Shown here one piece after another: positions 33,020 through 44,694 of a stretch of 64,000 nt of DNA. Both the position numbers and the translations under genes were made by a program. The stretch lies in contig CM023538.1 in assembly GCA_013350335.1 (NCBI GenBank), forward strand, positions 60,315,080 to 60,379,079, written 5' to 3'. The stretch is from Chimonanthus salicifolius (taxonomy: Eukaryota > Streptophyta > Magnoliopsida > Laurales > Calycanthaceae). The notes beneath the pieces were generated by a model that did not search any database, had not been told where the DNA came from, and was given only the letters and a program-made list of their open reading frames with translations. Position 1 is the stretch's first letter. Each line of letters begins with the position of its first letter.

Positions 33020-33619
33020 AAAGCTTCATCCGATGAAGAAAGAAAAGCCTTTGATCAGTCGGATAAACCTTGCTCTGATACCAATTGACACAATGGGTAG
33101 GATCGGTTTGAAAGGGTTAATGGGTTTAATGAGAATAATGGGATTAAATGAAATTACATGGGTTAAGTCTGGATTAAAAGGTAAATAAAAGGGATGATAA
33201 TAGGATTAAATGGATTTCATGGGTTAATTAAATGGGATTAATGGGCTTTAAATGGGATTTTAATAACTAAATATAAAGGAAAAGAAAAGGGACGTTGGTG
33301 GAGAAGGGGTGAACAGAGATTTGATTAAATGGGTAGTGGTGAGTTAATGGGGGATTAGTGAAGGGGGTTAATAGGATTAATGACTTGTTGGTGCTAATCG
33401 GGTCAAGGAGTTCTAATGGGTCAAGAAAGTGGATGTGTTAATACGGTCAAAGTGGGGTAAAGGATGACTAAGGTTGCTAATGGGTCCTATGGTGTTGATG
33501 GTAATTAAATGGGTGGAGTAATTGTGAATCGGTTCTGGCAGAGAGGTGGGCGGATTAGAAGAAGATGAAGAGAGAAGAGAGAAGAGAGAAGAGAGAAGAG
33601 AGAAGGCGACGAACACACT
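33020..33619 (-). mobile_element. Candidate truncated LTR element upstream of gene 6
   Basis: 33072-33083 reads, on the minus strand, TGGTATCAGAGC, a perfect primer-site match, two bases from TGACACAATGGG, which would be an LTR end. The next 530 bp is G/T-rich (ATGGGATTAATGGG motifs) and could be a minus-strand LTR ending near CGAACACA (33619). No second LTR or target duplication was found. Confidence 0.45.
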
Positions 33620-33693
33620 ATAAATTGCACTCAGAAGATTGCACTCTATAAATTGGGGATTGCACTCTATAAATTCTTCCTAGAAAGAGAAAT

Positions 33694-35930
33694 ATGGATG
33701 CGAGGCTTTATGAAACGGCAATAGATGGAAATGTAGTCTCATTTCTGAGCTTGATTGAAGATGATCATGAAATTCTAGATAGAATAGTGGTTGGTGGGAT
33801 TGCAGAAGAGACCCCTCTTCATGTAGCAGCTCACTTTGGTCATGTCGATCTTGTGAGAGAAATTTTAATTAAAAAGCCAGAGTTTACCAACATTTTAAAT
33901 TGTCAAGGAGAAACTCCACTGCATTTGGCTCCGGAGAAAGGGCACAAAGAAGTAGTGAAAGCACTCTTACAGACTAATTCTCATGCATGTTTTATACGTG
34001 ACAAAGAAGGGAGGAGTCCTCTCCATGTCGCTGCAATAAAAGGGCGAGTGGAGGTGTTGGAGGAGTTGGTCCGAGCAAGGATCAAAGCTGCTTGGATCTC
34101 GACGGATCGAAAAGAGCGGCTTCTTCACCTTTGTGTGAATCACAAACAGTTTGATGCTTTGAAGAAGTTGGTAGAGCTGATAAATGATGATGAATTTATG
34201 AACATGAAAGACGCCGATGACAATAACGTCTTCCACCTCCTAGCGGCCAAGAAACAGATCAAGGTACAGTTCCCTTTTCTTTCTACTTCACTTGCAGAAA
34301 CCATCTCTCCTCTGCGGTTTCATTTCATTTTAAGATTTTTTCAACATAAGAAGAAAAAAAAAAGGTTCATTCAATGGGTAGGAGTAGGCAGGAATATGAA
34401 TTGATTCTGTTCCTGGCCGCCACTCTGGTCTCAGGCCATTTGGGAAGAAGCAAATCAAAAGTTTGTGGCTTGTCTCAAATGGATTCTAAAATTAGTTTAA
34501 TCTTTTTTTTTTCTATTTAATAAGATTTAATTAATTCAAAAGTGCTGAGCGGTAAAAAATTCTGATAGATTCTCTTCGGATTAGCATTATCTAATTATTT
34601 TCTATTTAAATTAAAATTTATCTAATTTTAGATAAATATATTTGATTATAAATAAATGAAATGAGCTCTTCATTCTCTCCATTCAAAAAGTCTATTCTTC
34701 TCTTCCTCTTTTGGAGGAGATGCATCACCTCCCTCTTCAAGAAGTCTCTTCTTCTATCTGCCGGAGGAGATGCATCACCGGCAAGAAGGAGCAATCTAGT
34801 TAAACCCCTTCTCCAAAAAAATTCAATCTTTTTTTTTATCCATTTTCTTCCTTGTTCCCGTATTGATTATATGTTGATTAGATTAAAAAAAACCCACAAA
34901 TACCTCCAGTTCCCACCATGTAATAAAAAAAAAATCCCTCCGGCAGAGACGCACGCTCTGTGTTCTTCCCTAGTTCGTGACGGACTTTGTCATCTCTGCC
35001 GTTAAGCCCGGCTTTCCACGCCTACAACAGTTATTGCTCCACCTCAGCCTAGTGGCTCCAACGCTGCGCAATCACTTTTCACAGTCAGTCAATGTGTTGC
35101 CGGTTCAATCACTTTTCACAGTCAGTCAATGTGTTGCCGGTTCAATCACTTTTTACAATCAGACAGTGTTCTGCCAATTCGTCTCATCGTGGCAGTCAGT
35201 CAGTGTACTGCAAGTTCATCTCTTCTCTAGCCTGTCAATGCGCCAGTTTTCAAACTACATCTCCAAGCTTTGCATTATTCCATACACGCAACCAAGCTTT
35301 GAGTTATTCCATACACGATACAACTTGTGGTGATAGAATCTCTTAGAATTAGCATTATTTAATTATCTTCATTATCTTCTATTTAAATTAGAATTTATCT
35401 AATTTTAGAATTTTATCTTTATCTTGATGTATTTTATTATAAATAAATGAAATTGGGTCTCTCTTTTGTGAGAGACACCGAGTAGCATTGTTCTGCACAA
35501 TTTATATTAAAATTTTCTCAATTTTCTATAATTTTCAAAAAATGACATGAAAGTCGCCTAGATCCTATAAAATTGAATGGTAAATGTTACAAAGATAGAT
35601 GGAAAATGACCTATTCTTCATCTTGGGTTTAAAATCATCGTAGTCACTCGGTTTTGCAAGAACTACGTTTTACTTCAAGAAGAGCATTTGTCTAAATAAT
35701 TATCTACATGGTCCTTCTATTTCAAAATCTCCCTCAACGAGAAGACTTGACTAGCAGCGGTCTACTAAGGTGGGCTCATTAAATTCCATAAGCACCTGTT
35801 ATTATTGCATTCAATTATTAAAAAACCAAAATTAAAATTCAAAAAATTAAAATTCAAAAAATTAATAAAAATAATTCAAAATGGTCAAGCTAAGTATCTA
35901 ATGATGATAAAATTGATGTCTCTTCCATAC

Positions 35931-35968
<38 letters not shown>

Positions 35969-38446
35969 ATAATTTAAAGATCTATTGTAGATTTTTTGGT
36001 ATCCATGTTAGGGTTTTCTTTTAACAATCTATCAAAAATATTAGATTCTCTTCGATCAGTTTTTCGACTCTTGAGCATTTTCTTTAAAGGTCGGTGTATA
36101 GGATTTCTTGGATTGGATTTGTTTGAGTCTAGACTTAAAAAATTTAATTCTGAACTAAGTTAAACATAAATTTGACCCAATTCAAGAAATTGTCTATTAA
36201 ATAAAAATGATTAAACTTTAATTTACTATTCATATATGATTGTTGTAATGTCGTATAATGCAAGGCAGAAGAAAATTCCAACAAAAAAAAAACTCAGAAA
36301 AGGGACAGATGGGAATAACCGTGTAGAAAATTGCAGCAATTTAACGGACATTATTTTGAAAATTAATTGCACACTCCCATTCCCTTCTATACACGTTCTT
36401 TGGTGGCTATCCCTATCAAGTCTCCATCAACGAGAGGAAGACTTTGTGAGGCCCTAACCCGGCCCAGACGGCCGAGTCCACTAAGGGCCAAGCCCAAGTG
36501 AAGAGAGTGGAGCGGGAGTGCGTTTATGTTCTTGAGAGAGAAAACCAAGGTCCCACATCGGAAGTTGAGGAATTTGAGACGGGGTTTATAAGTAGCCTTT
36601 CCCTCCTCTTCCAGCAAGACTCGTTTTGGACCCAGACTTGGGCCGGGTCCGATCCAAAAACCGTGCGGGCTCTCGCATGTGCACGTGTGGGCCCAAAGCG
36701 GACAGTATCTTGTTGGGCCGAGCCCCAAGCCCTTTTTATGGGCCGGGCTGTTACAGACTTGGCCAGCACTAACTAGTAGTCTTCCTCTCGTTCTTTGGTG
36801 GGCCCATTTTAGGACAATGATTTTAGATATTTTTGGATTCTATGATTGGCTAATTTTTATGATAATCTATTAAAATATTTAGTTCAGTATTTTTCTCAGT
36901 TCAGTTATACTCCAAAATGTAAGTATTTTAAAATTTTCAAGTGGGATCAGACAGCCCTATAGAAATATTGGCACAAAAATTAATTGCATATCTCAATCGT
37001 TATCTATTAGTTATCAATAGACAGTCCAAATCGTTCTCATAGTCTTAATTATTTGTGCCAAATTTTACCATATATTGAATTGCTAGTTATGAACTTATTT
37101 TACTTTTTAAGTTGATCAATGACCCCAAGTAGTGTACCACATTAGAACATAATAATCTCAATTCAAGTGGTCAAAGTCGAGATTTAAATGGAAAATGATA
37201 ATACCCTTTTATACTTTTTTTTTTTTTTTTGAATGTTGGGTTAGTAAAAATGAACCTCATTAAATGGAAAGTGAAAATCATTTGATTGGTATCTTAATGA
37301 TTTTCGAAAAGTCAACCAATTGTGATTTGTTAGATTATCTTAAGGGAGATATTTAAGTAAATTTTTTTTTTTTTACCTTTGATACTCAATTTAAAAACTA
37401 TTTGATATATCAAATAAAATGAATTTAAGTTAGATTTAAATCAATAAAAACAATATTTTAAAAATTTTACATTCATCATCAAATGAACTCCATATAAGCC
37501 CAATTCATTATACAAATGAAGAAATGATTTTTTTTAATTGATTCACAAATACGGTTGTATACATTGAACCACATTACTTAGAGTAAATGTTTATAATATA
37601 CTTAAAATATAAAATTTAATAACATTTTTAACTTATCTACATATTATAATTAAATTTTACTTCAAAATTCATTATAAATCTAACACCCCACGTGAACTTC
37701 CCTTTGATTCAAAAATGATTTTGAACAGGAATTTGGCTCAAATAAAATCATTTCTCTCAGTTCAGTTAAATCATTAAAGTATTTTTCTCATTTGCCGCTA
37801 TTTGGTAACGAAGGAGAGAGAATAGAAAATCTCAAGTTTCTGCCCTTTAACAAAAAATCTGAAAACCCCTTCACTTCAAGAGAGAATCAACTTTACTGAT
37901 TTTTAAAAGAAATTCATATTCAAGGGAAATCTTTGGAAATTTTACTTTTCATGCAAACGAACCCTTAGTGTTAACCATCAAAATTTGTGAGATTATGATG
38001 CTTCTCATTTTAAAGTATAAAAACATGTAAATTTGGTGCAGGTCATAAAGTTTTTGGTTGATAAAACAAAATTGGACATGAATGCCAAGAATGTGCATGA
38101 TTTTACAGCCTTGGATGTTACTTGGATTATGATTGCATCTTTGATGGGAGTATATGCTTTTGCATATGATACTATCCGCCGAAAAGGTGTAGATGAGTAC
38201 AGGTTTTGGCCTATCATGATGTTTGCGGTTCTAATAGTAGTGATTGGATATGTAGCTGCATTTTTCTGGTTTCTCCTCCGTAAGACAAGAGCCATGCTTG
38301 GAGATAGCTATCATTGGGTCAAGAATCAAGGATGGTTTTCTCTGGTCAAGTTGGGCTTTGCAAAAGCATTTGGATGGATTCTAAGGATCTTCCACAGATT
38401 GCAAACTTCATGTGATAACAACACAACGAATGGTAGCAGGGTTTGA
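33694..38446 (+). CDS. Gene 6: divergent ankyrin membrane protein with shortened exon 2
   Basis: Exon 1 (33694-34263, 190 codons) starts MDARLYETAIDGN and has ankyrin repeats TPLHVAAHFGH, TPLHLAPEKGH, SPLHVAAIKGR. It ends phase 0 at AAG|GTACAG. After a 3.8-kb intron, exon 2 (38042-38446) follows GGTGCAG and opens VIKFLVDKTKLDMNAKN. Joined, the frame is open for 324 aa. Exon 2 belongs to another subfamily than genes 1-5 and shows no PGG motif. Compared with the copy at 45327-44695, it jumps from FTALD straight to VTWIMIASLMG, losing the basic linker and the first helices. Two hydrophobic segments remain (WIMIASLMGVYAFAY and FWPIMMFAVLIVVIGYVAAFF). It may make a two-helix product or be a silent deletion derivative. 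The intron holds a solo LTR and other repeats. Confidence 0.6.
34563..35499 (+). repeat. Pair of LTR-like direct repeats in gene 6 intron
   Basis: 34563-34668 and 35331-35499 both begin TGATAGA(T/A)TCTCTT and share TTAGCATTAT, TATTTAAATTA and TATAAATAAATGAAAT. The right copy ends GTTCTGCACA. A copy of the right one occurs inverted at 45955-46130. The middle (34670-35330) has short repeats such as TTCACAGTCAGTCAATGTGTTGCCGG but no domain. The left copy is truncated and no duplication was found. Confidence 0.45.
35933..35965. repeat. (AT)n microsatellite
   Basis: Uninterrupted alternating AT of about 30 bp within the gene 6 intron, in the roughly 2-kb part that the inverted arm lacks. Confidence 0.9.
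36445..36755 (+). mobile_element. Solo LTR with 5-bp duplication
   Basis: Starts TGTGAGGCCCTAACCC, ends GGGCTGTTACA, flanked by perfect GACTT (36440-36444 and 36756-36760). GTCCCACATCGGAAG and GGGTTTATAAGTAG (TATA-like) are typical of small plant LTRs. It is related to the LTRs at 49498-49919. No internal sequence remains. Confidence 0.85.
36761..38030. other. Gene 6 intron, no gene seen
   Basis: AT-rich, without frames of interest. From about 37750 it matches the inverted arm (45430-45600) up to the exon 2 acceptor. Confidence 0.6.
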
Positions 38447-38555
38447 AAGATGGATGAACAGGGTGGTTTTCACTTGCTGGTAAAGAATCAAGACAACACT
38501 ACTCTTGGGTGAATTGACTATCTTCTCAATGTATGTAGTTGATAGAGAAATGCGT

Positions 38556-38760
38556 AATTTGGGCCGATATTAGCCCGAAATAGGTGAATATCGGCTGAGA
38601 TATCGGCCCAAATTACGCCGATATATATCGGTGATATCTCGGCCATATCGGCCAATATGTCTATGGTACAGCCGATACTAAACATATCGGCTGACATATC
38701 ATGTGCTACAAAATCTGAGATATCTTGACCGATACGATACATATCGGTCGAGATTTCTTC
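38556..38760. repeat. CGATAT-type MITE copy downstream of gene 6
   Basis: Dense ATATCGG/CCGATAT motifs. The first 70 bp contains an inverted repeat (GCGTAATTTGGGCCGATAT against ATCGGCCCAAATTACGC). Part is shared with the inverted arm near 44500-44580, so this copy predates that duplication. Confidence 0.6.
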
Positions 38761-38794
38761 CTTTGCATAACTGCGAGACTATATAAATATGTTT

Positions 38795-39800
38795 TGTGAA
38801 ATTGAGATGAGGAAACTTGATTATACACTTCATTTGAAGTAGGGAATTTTAATTGATTTAGAAGGGAGAAAAGTAGAAAACACATTTTGTGAAAATAGTA
38901 AGTTGTTGTAGGTTAATTGAATCAAAAGTCAATTACTTAGAGAGACCATATTCATGATTCCTTTCATCTGATTTTAAAAGAGTATAACGGTTATTATATA
39001 TTTTTCGGCTGTTAATTTATGAAGTCCAAACTTTCTACATCACTGCACTCTATGTATTCCTTCCCCATTTTCATCTGGGCACCCATCCTAACACGGGCAA
39101 AATCTTTTAGGAGACATGAAATAGAGTGAAATTCTCATTTTACTTCGATTTGGTGTACCATTCATCAAGTACCAATGAACTGATAATACATCGGTCTGCA
39201 TGTATATATTCGGTATACCCCATCGCTCTATGTATTAATCTGATTGTCTTGACAAAAGATGAAAAAACATACCCCATCCAAAGCATCCACTGCACTTAAA
39301 GTTGCTGTAAGATTTTTAACCTTTTTAACATACAAAGAACGCAAGAATAAGTTTTTTCATGTGTAGCCAATTTACTCTGTCACTAAAAAAAATTATTGAG
39401 AGTTTAAGAAAAAGAAAGTATCTATTCTATTTAGATTTTATCCTTTGGATGTTGAAAATATATAGCAAAAATATTTGTAGGGAAATGATTTGTGCATCTT
39501 AATTTACACCACAGTGCACCCAATGTAGTGTCTTTTACTTATTTTCTCATTTTGCTTGAACGACACTACACTTTCTAATTTATATGACTGAAATTTCTTT
39601 TTATAAGATTTTTACCTTTTCGTCTTAATAACTGGCTGGAAAAAATTAATATATATATATATAGGAGAGATGGTTTCACACATGGCAGTATGCATTTTTT
39701 AATGCAATCGATAAAAAATTGTTGAAATTTTAATTAATAATTATTTTTATTAGTTCAATCAGATTAGTGATAAGAAACTTTTAAACTAAAAAAAAGTCGT
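38795..39800 (+). repeat. Segmental copy of the gene 4 3' flank
   Basis: Blocks at 38795-39010 and 39470-39800 match 29645-29880 and 29935-30440 in the same order and strand, with the dispersed repeat of 39070-39240 between them. It shows an earlier tandem duplication of a gene unit. Confidence 0.7.
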
Positions 39801-39854
39801 CTGTCGTTAGAAAATTATGACCCTCAAAAGTGTTGCAATAGGAAAAGCTTTCAA

Positions 39855-40770
39855 GTAGGGGTAATAATCTCGGCCGATATGAAACTATCTTTATTGGTCG
39901 ATATGGGCGATATTTATTATCGATATCGGCTGATTTAGGTGATTTTTCTTTTAAAATAAAAAAGTAGGAGAGAAAGGTATCAGCCAATAATGAGATTTTG
40001 ACCCGGGAGTTTTAACAATTCAATCCCTAGGGTGAAGATATCGGCTGAGATTTTTGCACTTATATTTTTTTTATAGTACACTTATTTAAAAGAAATTTCT
40101 ATATTTGTCATTTTAAAAAGGAAGAAAATAGAGTGGAGGAGAAAAATATGGGCAAATTTAGAAATTCTTTTTAAAGAGGTGGATCATGAGAGACCATCGA
40201 GCCTATGGAAGCATTCTTCATTGAGCAACGGTAAATACAATGCATTTGTATTAAGATTGGCCCCTATTAATGGAATAGCACTCCTCATTATCCTTATTTG
40301 GTAGTTCAAAGGTAATAGCAGGGAAATTAATCTCGGCCGATACGATATTGTATCGGTCGTACTATAGGAATATTGGCCGATATCGCCAATATTCGATTCT
40401 ATTGGTTTTTTTTTTAAAGAAAAGGAAATATCGACAGTGGGCCCAGGACGATATTTTCAATTTTGGAATCGGGTCTCCTATCATTTTTTATTTTTTTAAA
40501 TTAGAAAAAAATAAAATATAAAAAATACCTGATATTTTCTCAAAAAAAAAGAGGAGAGAGAGAGATTAGATTCTAACCCTTTTTATAACAAAACTTGTGT
40601 CACTCTACTGAGTTAGCCGTTTGAGTTGATACCCAACTCTTAACTAGGGGTTCAAAATTCGGTGGCGATATCTCGGTTCCATAATATCGGCCGATATTAC
40701 TCTTTCTTTCTTTCTCTTTTGGGCCAAATCTCGACAAGATGAATCGATCGAAATATCTCAGGAGTCCAAA
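39855..40770. repeat. Cluster of three CGATAT-type MITE remnants
   Basis: Separate pieces at 39855-40050 (start TAGGGGTAATAATCTCGG), 40325-40400 (AATCTCGGCCGATACGATA) and 40645-40770 (TAGGGGTTCAAAATTCGG ... ATATCGGCCGATAT) resemble the 2924 element. 8-bp duplications could not be confirmed. The stretch 40590-40640 also carries a scrap of TRIM LTR (CACTCTACTGAGTTAGCC). Confidence 0.5.
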
Positions 40771-41577
40771 ATCCAAAATAATGTATCAATCCAATTTTAG
40801 ACCCCTTCTCCTAACTTTCCATTCTCACAAAAGTAGCCCTTTTTAATTCCGTAGAAAAGTTGCATCTCAACACATCATCTTGATTCTTGCTTCCACTGTG
40901 GAAAATGGATCACCACATGACTTTTGCGGGTGTGAAATGGTGTCAAGGCTGTGGAAAAAAAAAGAGTAAAACTAAACACGCTACTTAAACAGAACCAAAA
41001 ATGAGAAAAAAGAAGTTTGAACCGTTCGTGGGGGATCTCTTTAATGCTATTTTGACCTCTTTCATTGCATTGAACCATTCTTAAGAGATGGACATGTGAC
41101 TCGCTGAAACTTCAAAATCACGTGAGCTGATAATTTGAACCATTCTGTCTCACTTCTTTTTCTTCTTAGAAACAATGAAGATTACAATTAATGTTATTTT
41201 TAATATATTATAAAAATATTTTAATTAGATTGATAAAACTATATTTTTAAAGTGACCATTTTAAAATTGTTAGAAGCATGAAAATTAAGAGGAGAAAAAT
41301 ATATCTTTATTACTCATTAAGTTATATTAAAATATTGTCAGCAAAAAATATTTTAATACTTTTATAGAAAAATAAATATGAAAAAGTGTTACCAACACTT
41401 TATTCTATTTACATAAAGGAAAACTCTTTATTCACACAAAACTCTAAAGACTAATAAATTTTGCTCACATTTCTTATATCTTATTAATCAAACAGAAAAT
41501 GACAAACTAGAAATGTACTCTATAACCCAAGTGGGCATATCAGAAATAACCTCTATAATTCAAATGGACGTGTCGTC

Positions 41578-41585
41578 TATTTATA
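41578..41585 (+). promoter_or_regulatory. Candidate TATA box of gene 7
   Basis: TATTTATA in CTATTTATACTCTGCC, about 60 bp before the ATG. The segment containing it is missing from the otherwise matching leader of gene 8. Confidence 0.45.
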
Positions 41586-41640
41586 CTCTGCCGCACTCAT
41601 ATTACACAGACGAACGAAGCAGAGAGAGAGAGAGAGAGAG

Positions 41641-42213
41641 ATGGACGAGAGAGTCTACGAAGCAACAATAACTGGGAATGTAAGCTCACTGTCTTCACTG
41701 TTAAGTGAAGACCCCAATATTCTTGATCGTGTTTTGGTTGATGAAGCTGCTAAAGAGACACCTCTCCACATAGCAGCCCTGTTTGGGCATGTGGATTTTG
41801 TGAAAGAGATCTTGAAAGAGAAACCCGAACTTGCTCGCCAATTGAACTCTCAAGGGCGAACTCCACTGCATGTAGCTTCAGCAAAGGGGCACACACAAGT
41901 GGTAAAAGCACTGCTAGAAATGGATACACAGGCATGTTTTGTTCGTGATCGAGATGGAATGATTCCTCTTCACCTTGCTGCAATCAAAGGCAGAGTGGAG
42001 GCCTTGAAAGAGTTGGTGAAATCAAAGAAAGCTACGATACTGGTGGCGACAGATGGAGGAGAGCCTCTGTTGCACTTCTGCCTGAATCATGATCGAGTTG
42101 AGGCTGCAAAGACGTTGATAGAGATAGCAGGTGATGATAGAGAGTTCATGAGCTTGAAAGATGATGATGATAATACCCTACTCCACCTCCTTGCCGCCAA
42201 GAGACAGTACAAG
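41641..42213 (+). pseudogene. Gene 7: ankyrin exon 1 without membrane exon
   Basis: 191 codons from ATG directly after a (GA)n leader: MDERVYEATITGN, repeats TPLHIAALFGH, TPLHVASAKGH, IPLHLAAIKGR, then LLHFCLNHDRVEAAK and NTLLHLLAAKRQYK. It is nearly identical to gene 8 exon 1. It ends at AAG|GCATGT, a GC donor in the position where genes 1 and 6 have GT. No PGG exon lies downstream on the plus strand before gene 8. If the intron is kept, the frame ends at 42267 (208 aa, ankyrin only). Inversion of the region that held its exon 2 is one explanation: gene 5 exon 2 is on the minus strand at 51559. Confidence 0.75.
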
Positions 42214-42850
42214 GCATGTTTTCATCTACTACTTATTCATCTGAATACTTTCTTTCTATTATTTTAATACTTCCAATTTTCTTTTGCATGTTTTGAATTC
42301 TAATTTGTCAAAAACTAACTTGTCCTGAATAGTTGTTTCATCATGTCCCAAGTGTTCAAAAAATGCAGAAAAATAGTTCAAATATTAGACAAATACAATT
42401 TCCTTAGCCCTAATTTTCCTACTTGAGTTACTGTAAGTGAGTTTCCTTATTGGGTCATTTTCCACGGTAGAAACATTCATCTTTTATTTACAATTGGAAT
42501 TTTCATGTTTTCTTCCAAATATCCATTGTGGCAACGAAAATTTGTTTAATATTTTCTTATTCAAATTGTATTTTTCAAATATTTGTCTGTCAATTTTTTT
42601 TTAAGAAAATCAATGTTAAAAAGTCATAAAATTAAATTTGACGTAGTGTGAGGCTACGAAAATCCAATATTTCAGGTATTTGCATCAAAATATTGTCTCG
42701 TCAAAGTGAGGAAAATCTCTCTCTTTTTCATTAAATTTTATTATCTCAACTTATATCATTTAACATGCATCATAAAATTTGAAACCCAATATTTTATTTA
42801 TTTGCATAACCTTCATTTTTAACAGAAAATGTCCTTTCATCACAGCGAGG
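42214..42850 (+). other. Intron-like remainder of gene 7
   Basis: Matches the start of the gene 8 intron and includes the intronic repeat block at 42640-42860 (TTTGACGTAGTGTGAGGCTACGA and a second half). It ends abruptly at GAAACTGATG. Confidence 0.6.
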
Positions 42851-42852
42851 AA

Positions 42853-43690
42853 ACTGATGTAGCACACACGTGTGACGCGAGGCACAACGTGTGAAACACC
42901 TACCCTTTCCCTTTCCTTTCCAAACAAGAGAAAGCAAGTTTCTCTCTTCAAACAAAATTCCTGCCCAAGCACCGACGGAATCGTCGGTTCCAGCACTTCA
43001 CCGAGAGAAGCAAATTCCATCTTTGATTTCTTTCTTTCTTATTTATTCTTGTTTCTATTTTCTATTTTCTTTCTATGTTGTTTGATTTTCGTTTTGATTT
43101 TGTTTCTTATTTTGGTTTTTGGGTTTCTTATAAAACCCCAATTAGAGAATCCAATATAGACAGATTTTGATAATGGATTAAATTCGAGTTTGGCTTTTAC
43201 CTTGTTTATCTTCTTCTTCCTCGGTGGAGGTCGACGGTGTTGTTCTTCCTCTTAAGGTTCCTGTTGTCGCCGGCGTTCGTCAGCAACTCTGAAGTTTTGA
43301 TCTCCTCCCCTGCCTGCAAGCAGGAGGTTGAGCCTTTCCCAAACCCGAATCATCGGGACTGCTTGCCGCCCTATTCCTCTGGTTTGGTTTTCCAAACGAC
43401 CCGACACGGGTCTGATTCCATTCTATCCATCTATCCCTACTACCTCCTCCAGATCCGTCCACGCCTCAGCCTCTCCACCCCCACAGATCTGGTTCGCCCC
43501 AATCCTACTCATATTCCGGCCATCCTTCACCAACCTTCACTTAACCCAGATCTCAACATCACACCTAGTTCCTGTTCGTGCAGAACAGAGCACTGCCCAA
43601 CTCCTAACTTATTCCTGACTTCCATTGACCCAAACATCTTTTGTTATTCTACCATCGTTTTGAAAGAAAAGTTCAGCTGTTAGCTTTCCA
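42853..43690 (+). other. GC-richer insertion, possible LTR or gene leader
   Basis: Base composition changes sharply at TGATGTAGCACACACGTGTG (about 42855) and returns to AT-rich near 43690 (GCTGTTAGC). It holds a TATA-like TTCTTATAAAACCCC (43125-43140), a C/T-rich tract and a frame (43237-43683) without recognisable domains. It could be a retroelement leader/LTR or a captured gene promoter and 5' UTR; not resolved. Confidence 0.35.
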
Positions 43691-44335
43691 AGTGGGCCAT
43701 TGATTGCAACTATACATGCAATTTCAAACCATGTGTTGGACTAACATAAGGAGAGATCTTTCAGAGCATCTTTACGTCTGTAACTTCAAATTCGTATCCT
43801 TTTGAGGACAATAACGGAGGGTCCCATCTATTATTATATAATTCCACAGTGATAATATGTCAAGTGGTCCACAACTTCACATCTGTATCAAATGATTTTC
43901 CTACAATATTTCTTGAATATTTCTTGTTAATTACTTTTCAATTCCATTACATTTTAAACATTTTAAAAAAAAAATTGTACTTGGAAGCCCTTAAGAAATG
44001 TGAATAAATTCTATGAAAAATAATATCTCTTCGTCAGGGGTTAAATGAGATATTAATATATCGGTTAATATATGATTAATAATTTTTCTCTTTTCAGATT
44101 TTTATTTTTATTTTTCAAAAATTCAGAAAAATAAAGAAAATTATGACTTTGATAATAATCTATGAAACCTTTGATAATGCAGCCTTCAAATTAATGATTG
44201 GTCAGTGTGAAATTGGCATCTCATATGTTATAATAAAACATCTTATTAAATGAAGTTATTAATAATTTTAAAATATAATTAGATGACTTTAGTTAAAAAA
44301 ATTGAAGACAAGTCTTGAATGGATTGAACAGAGGT
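43691..44335. other. Intergenic, no gene seen
   Basis: AT-rich, no recognised element. Confidence 0.5.
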
Positions 44336-44339
44336 GAAA

Positions 44340-44570
44340 AATTCACCCGGGCCGAAATATTGGCCGATATGCATATCGGCCGATAAATTTATCTCTTCTC
44401 TTTTGTATTTTTATTTAAATATTGGTATTTTTTTCTGAATTAAAAAATAAATAAAAAATCTAAAAGAAAGCTGATTCCTTTTTTAAAAAAAATGAGATAT
44501 CAATCATGGGCTCAGGCCGATATGTCAGCCGATATTCACCTATATCAGGCCAATATGGGTCCAAATTACG
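44340..44570. repeat. CGATAT-type MITE at the end of the inverted arm
   Basis: GGCCGATATGCATATCGGCC and GTCAGCCGATATTCACC match the 2924 family. The right part, up to ATTACGCATTTCTC, is the inverse of 38555-38600. Confidence 0.55.
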
Positions 44571-44694
44571 CATTTCTCTATCAAGTGCATAGATCATACA
44601 TTGAGAAGATAGTCAATTCATCCAAGAGTAGTTTTGTCTTGATTCTTTACCAGCAAGTGAAAACCACCCTGTTCATCCATCTTTCAAACCGTGC

